DNA of 11,300 nucleotides from JAFCDQ01 sp964571335 (GTDB lineage Archaea > Nanobdellota > Nanobdellia > Woesearchaeales > ARS49). The DNA lies in contig CAZNAM010000020.1 of the NCBI GenBank assembly GCA_964571335.1, positions 1-11,300 on the forward strand, given 5' to 3'. Positions 6,241 to 10,524 of the stretch are shown piece by piece (within the stretch, counting starts at the first letter, position 1; each line of letters starts with the position of its first letter). The notes beneath the pieces were generated by a model. The model did no database searches, was not told where the DNA came from, and saw only the letters and a list, made by a program, of their open reading frames with translations. Both the position numbers and the translations under genes were made by a program.

Positions 6241-6255
6241 TTAAGGTGTTAAAAG

Positions 6256-6837
6256 ATGGAAATTAAATTAAAAAATACTGCCGTACTTATTGACGCTGGT
6301 TATTTTAATAAAATATTGCAACATTTTGGAAATGGAAAGTATCTGAAAATTAATCTTATTGATTTTTCAAAATATCTTTCTATTAAATCAGATCTTTGGA
6401 TGAAAGAAATATATTACTATACTGCTCCGCCTTTTCAAGGGACTCCTCCAACAAAAAAAGAATCAGAATTTAAAGCAGGGTATGACAAATATACATCAAA
6501 ATTAAAAAAACAAGGAGTTATAGTTAAAGAAGGAAGAGTTCAAAAAATTGACGGAAAATTTCAGCAAAAAGGGGTTGATACTTTATTAGTTATGGATTTA
6601 ATGGAGCTTGCTGAAAATAAAAAATATGAAACAATCATTTTATTGGCTTGTGATACTGATTTTGTCCCGATAATTAAAAAATTAGAGAGTGAAGATAAAA
6701 TCAAAATACATTTATTTTATTATACTGATCGAATTAGAAATTCTATTTTTTCAATGTCAAATGAACTTTTAAATGCTTGTAAAAATAAAACATTATTGAC
6801 TAAAGATTTTTTTGTTAGAAATTTGAGAAAAAAATAA
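6256..6837 (+). CDS. NYN-domain (PIN-like) ribonuclease, LabA/DUF88 family
   Basis: This 193-residue protein is a single NYN domain, a PIN-like metal-dependent nuclease fold generally acting on RNA. The acidic active-site signatures are in order: VLIDAGYFNKI with Asp13, KGVDTLLVMDL (105-115) with Asp108 and Asp114, and LLACDTDFVPII (129-140) with Asp133 and Asp135. The helix after it (ELLNACKNK) also fits the family. The start follows AAGGTG (6244-6249) with suitable spacing. Upstream lie a strong promoter, a 17-codon mini-ORF and a stable hairpin, so expression is probably controlled in the leader. It stands alone and converges on rpoF. Its RNA target is unknown; roles proposed for relatives include RNA decay, tRNA processing and toxin- or stress-related cleavage. 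Confidence 0.85.
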   Translation: MEIKLKNTAVLIDAGYFNKILQHFGNGKYLKINLIDFSKYLSIKSDLWMKEIYYYTAPPFQGTPPTKKESEFKAGYDKYTSKLKKQGVIVKEGRVQKIDGKFQQKGVDTLLVMDLMELAENKKYETIILLACDTDFVPIIKKLESEDKIKIHLFYYTDRIRNSIFSMSNELLNACKNKTLLTKDFFVRNLRKK

Positions 6838-6856
6838 TTAATTAAACAAAAATAAC

Positions 6857-7192
6857 TCAGAATTCTTTAACAACATCTGCAATCTTTTTGCAGTTTTCTT
6901 TTGATACTGTCAGATTATATCCTTGCATTATTACTTTAACTTCATCTTCTGTTTTTGGCAAAGTATCTATTATTTTATGTAGATGTATATCTCTTAATCT
7001 TGAAACACTTAATTTTTCTAATTTTTCGTATAATTCTTTTGCTTTTTTTCCAAGTTTTGCAACTTGTTGAGTATATTCATAAGTTTTTTGTGCTCTAAAA
7101 TTTAATTCTTCATCTCTTTTTTTTATTTTTTCAAGCTCTTCCTTAACTTCATTAAGGTTTATAGGCTTTTGTTCTATTATTTCGTGTTTCAT
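6857..7192 (-). CDS. rpoF: DNA-directed RNA polymerase subunit F (Rpo4/Rpb4 homolog)
   Basis: Subunit F pairs with subunit E (Rpo7) to form the stalk of archaeal RNA polymerase, which helps open complexes and binds the nascent RNA. The 111-residue length is normal. The C-terminal HRDC-like part is clear: DTLPKTEDEVKVIMQGYNLTVSKENCKKIADVVKEF (about 76-111). The N-terminal part carries the helical region with KLSVSRLRDIHLHKII. The start overlaps the eL21 stop as ATGA (7189-7192), so the two are co-transcribed and probably translationally coupled. eL21-rpoF is a conserved archaeal gene pair. In many archaea the operon continues with a DUF655 protein and KsgA, but here it ends against the convergent NYN gene. 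Confidence 0.93.
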   Translation of the reverse strand: MKHEIIEQKPINLNEVKEELEKIKKRDEELNFRAQKTYEYTQQVAKLGKKAKELYEKLEKLSVSRLRDIHLHKIIDTLPKTEDEVKVIMQGYNLTVSKENCKKIADVVKEF

Positions 7193-7479
7193 AGTTTCTT
7201 GATATGGACTGGATGTAATATTAATGTTTTTATTTTGTCACCATCTTTTATGTTAACTTCATAACAATTTCCTCTTTGAGCTTTTACAATCCCTTTTTTT
7301 CCGTGAAATCTTCTGTGATATAATGCTTTTTGCACTGCTGTTTCTGCACTTAAGACCACTTTATCTCCTGTTGAGAATTTTGCTAGATATCTTGATATGC
7401 TGATTTTTCCTTTTTCTCTTTTGTTCTTTTTGAACAAATGTCTGCTTTTACTTCTTGACCCACCAGTTCTTGTTACCAT
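7189..7479 (-). CDS. rpl21e: Large-subunit ribosomal protein eL21
   Basis: This 96-residue basic protein of the archaeal/eukaryal 50S/60S subunit matches the family throughout. It has the basic N-terminus TGGSRSKSRHLFKKNKREKG (5-24), then ISRYLAKFSTGDKVVLSAETAVQKALYHRRFHGKKGIVKAQRG in an SH3-like barrel, and ends NIKDGDKIKTLILHPVHIKKL. It is the first gene of a two-gene operon with rpoF. A TATA box (7500-7507, minus strand) is centred about 25 nt before the ATG at 7479 and no Shine-Dalgarno is present, which suggests a leaderless mRNA. A perfect inverted repeat (7511-7532) lies immediately upstream of that TATA box and is shared with the divergent sepF promoter. Confidence 0.95.
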   Translation of the reverse strand: MVTRTGGSRSKSRHLFKKNKREKGKISISRYLAKFSTGDKVVLSAETAVQKALYHRRFHGKKGIVKAQRGNCYEVNIKDGDKIKTLILHPVHIKKL

Positions 7480-7499
7480 AGTCAGATAAATTAAGATTT

Positions 7500-7507
7500 T
7501 ATTTAAA
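7500..7507 (-). promoter_or_regulatory. TATA box of the eL21-rpoF operon
   Basis: Minus-strand TTTAAATA, centred about 25 nt from the eL21 ATG. The spacing implies transcription begins at or next to the start codon. Confidence 0.6.
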
Positions 7508-7510
7508 AAG

Positions 7511-7532
7511 GTTTTGGTATGCTCACCAAAAC
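7511..7532. promoter_or_regulatory. Inverted repeat between divergent eL21 and sepF promoters
   Basis: GTTTTGGT (7511-7518) and ACCAAAAC (7525-7532) are perfect reverse complements separated by six bases. The repeat fills the space between the eL21 TATA box (7500-7507) and the sepF TATA box (7534-7541), overlapping the expected TFB (BRE) positions of both. A dimeric regulator bound here would affect both promoters; the regulator is not known. Confidence 0.5.
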
Positions 7533-7533
7533 A

Positions 7534-7541
7534 TTTAAATA
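7534..7541 (+). promoter_or_regulatory. TATA box of sepF
   Basis: TTTAAATA preceded by ACCAAAACA. It predicts a transcript start near 7564 and a leader of about 25 nt that contains the Shine-Dalgarno GAGAGGTG (7577-7584). Confidence 0.6.
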
Positions 7542-7588
7542 ATTATTTGTGCTTCAGAATTTCAACTGATTATACGGAGAGGTGCTAT

Positions 7589-7984
7589 ATGGCGTTTTTT
7601 TCAAAAATTAAAGAAAAAATAACAGGCTCTGGTTCTAAATTTGATGAACTTGAAAGCGAAGAAGGTTTTGTTGAGCTTGACACTGATGGAGAATTTCAAC
7701 AGCAAAAGTTTTTGGTTAGACCTTTCCTACTCAAAGACTTTGAAGATGTTAAACCAGTTTTAGACTCTTTAAGAGCAGGTCATACTATTGCTTTGGTTAA
7801 CATTAAGCCTTTGAAGGACAGAGATTTAGTCGAATTAAAGAGAGCAATAAATAAACTTAAGAAAACAACAGATGCTATTGATGGAGAAATAGCTGGTTTT
7901 GGTGATGATTATTTGGTCATTACACCTTCTTCTGCATCTATCTATAGAACTAAACAACTAAAAGATGTACAAGAGAATTTATAA
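7589..7984 (+). CDS. sepF: Cell division protein SepF (archaeal FtsZ membrane anchor)
   Basis: SepF links the FtsZ ring to the membrane at midcell. The 131-residue product starts with an amphipathic membrane-targeting helix (MAFFSKIKEKI), followed by an acidic linker (17-40). The globular SepF domain (about 41-128) follows: FLVRPFLLKDFEDVKPVLDSLRAGHTIALVNIKPL, then a helix of the type DLVELKRAINKLKKTTDAIDGEI, and the conserved end GFGDDYLVITPSS (103-115). The start at 7589 is chosen over an in-frame ATG at 7514 for two reasons. GAGAGGTG lies just before it, and the 7514 start would put 25 residues ahead of the targeting helix and run through the promoter. It implies an FtsZ-based division system. 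It stands alone, divergent from eL21-rpoF. Confidence 0.9.
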   Translation: MAFFSKIKEKITGSGSKFDELESEEGFVELDTDGEFQQQKFLVRPFLLKDFEDVKPVLDSLRAGHTIALVNIKPLKDRDLVELKRAINKLKKTTDAIDGEIAGFGDDYLVITPSSASIYRTKQLKDVQENL

Positions 7985-7985
7985 G

Positions 7986-8016
7986 TTATTTTTTATTTCT
8001 TTTTTTTAAAAAAATT
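7986..8016. terminator. T-rich bidirectional terminator candidate
   Basis: Right after the sepF stop the plus strand is almost pure T (7989-8007, with a run of eight). An A7 run at 8008-8014 gives a T7 run for the convergent RelE-like gene. Archaeal polymerase terminates on such U-rich tracts without a hairpin. Confidence 0.5.
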
Positions 8017-8024
8017 ACTTAAAT

Positions 8025-8402
8025 TTATTTTTTTCTATAACCAAACTTTTTATTATAATCTTTATGATTTATTATATCCAATATCAAAGAAATAATTTCG
8101 ACTTCACTTCCTCTAATAGTATATATCATCCTCCAAGCTCCAGATAAATTGATTTTCCATAAATTATTTACATCATAATTCTCGATATACTCTTTTGGTA
8201 TTCTATTTTTAGGAATATGAATCCCATATTCAGGATTATTTTTCAATAATTCAATTTTTTGTTTTATAGAGTTAAGTAATGTTTGATGATCACTACTCGT
8301 AATTCCTTTGGTAATCTCGTCTCCTACAACTTTATTTAAATCATCAAATTCTTCTTTAGCATTTCCTGTGATAATAACCTTTGTAGGTTTTCCTTTAAAC
8401 AT
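8025..8402 (-). CDS. RelE/ParE-superfamily toxin paired with a winged-helix protein
   Basis: This 125-residue basic protein looks like a RelE/YoeB-type toxin. A helical N-terminal half (EEFDDLNKVV, LLNSIKQKIELLKNNPEYG, about 17-60) is followed by a segment with IPKNRIPKEYIENYDVNNLWKINLSGAWRMIYTIRGSE (63-100). The Trp-Arg-Met-Ile-Tyr strand is the RelE/ParE core. The C-terminus LDIINHKDYNKKFGYRKK ends in the His/Tyr/Arg-rich tail seen in mRNA-interferase members. Its ATG follows the stop of the winged-helix gene directly (TAA then ATG, no spacer), the usual order of antitoxin then toxin. The toxin assignment is from fold-level pattern and gene order; cellular target and activity are inferred. 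Confidence 0.75.
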   Translation of the reverse strand: MFKGKPTKVIITGNAKEEFDDLNKVVGDEITKGITSSDHQTLLNSIKQKIELLKNNPEYGIHIPKNRIPKEYIENYDVNNLWKINLSGAWRMIYTIRGSEVEIISLILDIINHKDYNKKFGYRKK

Positions 8403-8666
8403 TTACAATTCAACTCCTTCTTTAATTGCTTTGTCTAATTTTTGGCTTGGATTATATATCCATAATATCCCTTTTCTTCCATCTAATATTTTTCCGCTTT
8501 CCTCTAAATAGTTTAATATTACATTTAAAGTCTGGTGCATTATTTTAGTCGGTAATTTCTTTTTAAGTTGTTCTCTTGTCATAAGTTTATTAGTTTTTTT
8601 TAGAACACTTTCTACCATCAACACTGTTTTTAAATTTGGATAATGTATAACTTCTAATTTTTGCAT
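8403..8666 (-). CDS. Winged-helix DNA-binding protein, candidate antitoxin
   Basis: The 87-residue protein is essentially one winged helix-turn-helix. The first helix is TVLMVESVLKK (14-24), the second LMTREQLKKKLP (28-39) and the recognition helix KIMHQTLNVILNYLEESGKI (41-60). The wing strands are GRKGILWIYNP (63-73), and a short C-terminal helix (LDKAIKEGVEL) could contact the toxin. The start at 8666 is set by GGTGAT (8672-8677) five bases upstream; the ATG at 8678 lies against that Shine-Dalgarno and is not used. The toxin gene follows with zero spacing. A winged-helix antitoxin is less usual than AbrB, RHH or Xre types. Autorepression is likely, since the promoter carries an AT-rich inverted repeat over its TATA box (8702-8717). 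It could instead be a plain transcription factor. Confidence 0.7.
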   Translation of the reverse strand: MQKLEVIHYPNLKTVLMVESVLKKTNKLMTREQLKKKLPTKIMHQTLNVILNYLEESGKILDGRKGILWIYNPSQKLDKAIKEGVEL

Positions 8667-8701
8667 TTGAATCACCATTTATATTAATTTATACAATAGA
8701 A

Positions 8702-8728
8702 TATATAAACTTATATAAATATCTTTCG
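8702..8728 (-). promoter_or_regulatory. Promoter of the winged-helix/RelE operon with overlapping inverted repeat
   Basis: On the minus strand CGAAAGATATTTATATAA (8711-8728) gives a BRE and TATA box, predicting a start near 8689 and a short leader with GGTGAT. The arms TATATAA and TTATATA (8702-8708 and 8711-8717) form an inverted repeat that overlaps the TATA box and is a possible autoregulatory site. AT-richness makes chance pairing quite possible. Confidence 0.45.
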
Positions 8729-8737
8729 ATTTTATAA

Positions 8738-9388
8738 TTAAAGTTTACTTTTTTTATTTCTTTTTTCTTTTAATAGTTTATTGACGAGCTTATGTGCTTT
8801 GTGTAATGCTTCTGGCATCTTATGAGGATATATTATTGTTTTATTGACTATTTTTTCTGCTGTTTCTAAGCACATCATATTTCCAGAACTCACATATACA
8901 GGTCTTGCATGTTCTCTTGTTTTGATTTCTTTTCCAACAATTTCTTCATTTAACATCAAATTTCCATCTTTTATTTCTTCTATGCTTGTTTTTATTGAAA
9001 TTCCTATTGTTGGTTTCATCAATTCTACTCCAACAAATGTTGCTAATCCGCATTTTGAAGGGTGTGCTATTCCTGGTTCATCTATCATTATAAGATCTGG
9101 TTCTGTTTCAAAATCATAATATACCTGCATTATCGCTGGTCCTTCTCTAAATGCTAGAAATCCCGGAATATATTTCATTGGTGCTTTTATTATAATTTGT
9201 TTTTGTTCTAATATTTCAAATGTTTTTGCATCAATTATTATTCCAACACAAATAAGTTCATCTTTATCATATGTTATGTCAAATCCAGCTATTTTTTTAA
9301 TGTCTTCTAGTTTAATTTGATCTATTGCAGTAAATTGCCTAATACATTCTTTCTGCATTGTTTTAAGTTTGTCTATGCTGAATTTCAT
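8738..9388 (-). CDS. nfi: Endonuclease V (deaminated-base repair)
   Basis: It cuts DNA (or RNA in some lineages) one base 3' of inosine arising from adenine deamination. The 216-residue length fits the family. The signatures follow in order: IAGFDITYDKDE with metal-binding Asp37, YIPGFLAFREGPAI (73-86) with Glu82, and MIDEPGIAHPSKCGLATFVGVELMKPTIGIS (101-131) with Asp103. Then come ARPVYVSSGNMMCLETA (161-177) and PEALHKAHKLVNKLL (192-206) with the conserved His199. The usual DGHGIAHP string reads DEPGIAHP here, keeping the Asp but losing the Gly-His. The start is uncertain: ATG at 9388 is chosen, but a GTG two codons upstream (9394) is in frame. A strong BRE-TATA lies at 9451-9466. It is a single-gene transcript between the winged-helix/RelE operon and the 102-aa gene. 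Confidence 0.92.
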   Translation of the reverse strand: MKFSIDKLKTMQKECIRQFTAIDQIKLEDIKKIAGFDITYDKDELICVGIIIDAKTFEILEQKQIIIKAPMKYIPGFLAFREGPAIMQVYYDFETEPDLIMIDEPGIAHPSKCGLATFVGVELMKPTIGISIKTSIEEIKDGNLMLNEEIVGKEIKTREHARPVYVSSGNMMCLETAEKIVNKTIIYPHKMPEALHKAHKLVNKLLKEKRNKKSKL

Positions 9389-9450
9389 TTTCACAAATAC
9401 ACTCTTTTTTTTTACTTAATTTAATTACTTAGAAATGATTAAATTTACAC

Positions 9451-9466
9451 TTTATAAATCTTTCGG
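9451..9466 (-). promoter_or_regulatory. Strong BRE-TATA promoter of endonuclease V
   Basis: The minus strand reads CCGAAAGATTTATAAA, an excellent BRE plus TATA (TATA at 9451-9458). It predicts a start near 9428 and a leader of about 40 nt. The TATA core is symmetrical, but the BRE lies on the minus-strand side, which favours nfi over any plus-strand transcript. Confidence 0.6.
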
Positions 9467-9494
9467 TTGATTTGAATATAATGAAAATCAATAA

Positions 9495-9803
9495 TTAATC
9501 AAAAGTCCCATTAAAAAAATCTTCACAGTCATCAATTGAACCTTCAATAGTTCTATAATCTAAATCTTTCTGTTTTAATTCTTCCGATAAATCAACAAAT
9601 TTTTGAACAGTTTCTATTTTTTTATTACATCTTCTTGTTGTTAAAAAATCAAAATCATACCCTAAACCACCTTCGTCAAATTCATAAAACATATTTCTAA
9701 AATAATCAGTAAATGATTCATATTTTAAATTTTCAATATAAATTCCTTTTTCATTTTTGATAAACATAAATTTATCAAAATATATAAAAAAATTTTCACT
9801 CAT
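9495..9803 (-). CDS. Hypothetical acidic protein, 102 aa
   Basis: I do not recognise this protein. It is strongly acidic and rich in Phe and Tyr (FFIYFDKFMFIKNE at the N-terminus, FTDYFRNMFYEFDE at about 31-44, DCEDFFNGTFD at the end), with no membrane segment or Cys cluster. The pattern suggests a small soluble alpha/beta protein. The start at 9803 is supported by a strong promoter, AGAAAGATTTATAAA (TATA 9829-9836), centred about 30 nt upstream, leaving a leader of only a few bases; an earlier ATG hits a stop after two codons. It lies between nfi and the ZPR1 gene with its own promoter, so no operon partner hints at its role. Confidence 0.65.
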   Translation of the reverse strand: MSENFFIYFDKFMFIKNEKGIYIENLKYESFTDYFRNMFYEFDEGGLGYDFDFLTTRRCNKKIETVQKFVDLSEELKQKDLDYRTIEGSIDDCEDFFNGTFD

Positions 9804-9828
9804 CTCATTTAATAAAATAAAGAACTAA

Positions 9829-9843
9829 TTTATAAATCTTTCT
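9829..9843 (-). promoter_or_regulatory. BRE-TATA promoter of the 102-aa gene
   Basis: Minus-strand AGAAAGATTTATAAA shares its GAAAGATTTATAAA core exactly with the nfi promoter, so both probably use the same TFB/TBP preference. Predicted start near 9806. Confidence 0.6.
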
Positions 9844-9865
9844 AAATTTAACCACTCTTAAATGA

Positions 9866-10393
9866 TTACTTTTTAAGTTTGGTTTTAACAGCTTTATCAG
9901 ATATGATTGCAGAATTTCCTGTTGGATCTTCCAAAGTCAATTTTATCTTTTCACTTCCCCAGATAACTCTTGTTATTTTTTTCAGCATATTTTTAGCTTT
10001 TTTCTTCTGAATATCATCTTCTGCATCTTCTTTTAATCTCTCTATCATTTCTTTAAATCTGTTTAATATTCCTTCAACATTTGTAACATAGCCATTGCTG
10101 TTTGCTCCTGGTTCAATACTTCCAATATGAGGTATTTTTACAGTTGCTTCACTGCTTTTAACTACCCTAATATTAAGATCATCCTTTGAAGAAATTTCTA
10201 AAGTAAATTTTGAAGGTTCATGTTGTTTTGCGGCTTCTATATCAGATTTATGATATTTACAGTTAGTACAGCTCATATTAAATATGAATACTTCGCCGAA
10301 AAAAGGAACATCTATCTCTGCTTCTGTCAGAGTAAGATTTTTTGTGTTGCAAAACGGACACATCTGTCCTTTAAGTTCGTTTGTTTGTGGCAT
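9866..10393 (-). CDS. ZPR1 zinc-finger domain protein
   Basis: This 175-residue protein holds one ZPR1 unit. A C4 zinc finger has CPFC (12-15) and CTNC (42-45). The ZPR1 beta domain follows, with NIRVVKSSEATVKIPHIGSIEPGANSNGYVTNVEGILNRF (about 74-113), a helix pair (114-143) and the conserved end LTLEDPTGNSAII (152-164). Eukaryotic ZPR1 has two such units and binds elongation factor eEF1A as a folding helper; archaea have a single unit whose role is less known, so a link to aEF1A is inference. The start at 10393 is preferred over an in-frame ATG at 10444. It has a TATA-like box (10415-10425) about 27 nt upstream, and the longer form would add a hydrophobic stretch encoded by promoter sequence. 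The gene is divergent from rad50. Confidence 0.9.
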   Translation of the reverse strand: MPQTNELKGQMCPFCNTKNLTLTEAEIDVPFFGEVFIFNMSCTNCKYHKSDIEAAKQHEPSKFTLEISSKDDLNIRVVKSSEATVKIPHIGSIEPGANSNGYVTNVEGILNRFKEMIERLKEDAEDDIQKKKAKNMLKKITRVIWGSEKIKLTLEDPTGNSAIISDKAVKTKLKK

Positions 10394-10405
10394 GAGTAAA
10401 ATTAT

Positions 10406-10425
10406 AGCAATATTGCTTAAAAATG
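10406..10425 (-). promoter_or_regulatory. ZPR1 promoter with 12-bp perfect palindrome
   Basis: A TATA-like box CATTTTTAAGC (minus strand, 10415-10425) lies about 27 nt from the ATG at 10393. The perfect palindrome AGCAATATTGCT (10406-10417) sits between it and the start codon, where a repressor would block initiation. Confidence 0.45.
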
Positions 10426-10427
10426 TT

Positions 10428-10444
10428 TTGTTGTTAAACAACAA
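10428..10444. promoter_or_regulatory. Inverted repeat in the ZPR1-rad50 divergent region
   Basis: TTGTTGTT and AACAACAA are perfect reverse complements around a single A. The repeat lies just upstream of the ZPR1 TATA box and about 50 bp from the rad50 TATA box. It is a possible regulator site; function is not known. Confidence 0.4.
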
Positions 10445-10489
10445 GTATTTTGAAAAATAAAAGATGCAACATACATTTTCTAGTCACCA

Positions 10490-10502
10490 ACAAATATTTA
10501 AA
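10490..10502 (+). promoter_or_regulatory. TATA box of rad50
   Basis: TATTTAAA (10495-10502), centred about 26 nt before the ATG at 10525, with no Shine-Dalgarno sequence between. The mRNA is probably leaderless. Confidence 0.55.
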
Positions 10503-10524
10503 CTCAATTTATCCTCTGATTCGT

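Larger units (their letters stand above)
5980..6255. other. Longest non-coding interval, divergent purO / NYN region
   Basis: This AT-rich 276-nt stretch separates purO (-) from the NYN gene (+). It holds the purO promoter and Shine-Dalgarno at the left, a perfect 12-bp palindrome ATATTGCAATAT (6042-6053), a second TATA-like ATTTAAAT (6116-6123), and at the right the strong NYN promoter, mini-ORF and hairpin. I see no tRNA-like or repeat structure in it. Confidence 0.6.

Noticed and set aside
7514..7588. In-frame ATG at 7514 extending SepF by 25 residues
   Set aside because: The extension would run over the palindrome and TATA box and would put residues before the membrane-targeting helix. 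GAGAGGTG just before 7589 marks the real start.
9449..9495. Plus-strand promoter (CTTTATAAATC) followed at 27 nt by ATG 9481
   Set aside because: The frame has only five codons (MKINN). The TATA core is symmetrical, and the good BRE is on the minus-strand side, where it serves endonuclease V. An antisense RNA to the 102-aa gene cannot be excluded but has no support.
10394..10444. In-frame ATG at 10444 extending the ZPR1 protein by 17 residues with a hydrophobic start
   Set aside because: The stretch contains the TATA-like box and a palindrome, and the ZPR1 family normally begins shortly before the CPFC motif. ATG 10393 has the right TATA spacing.
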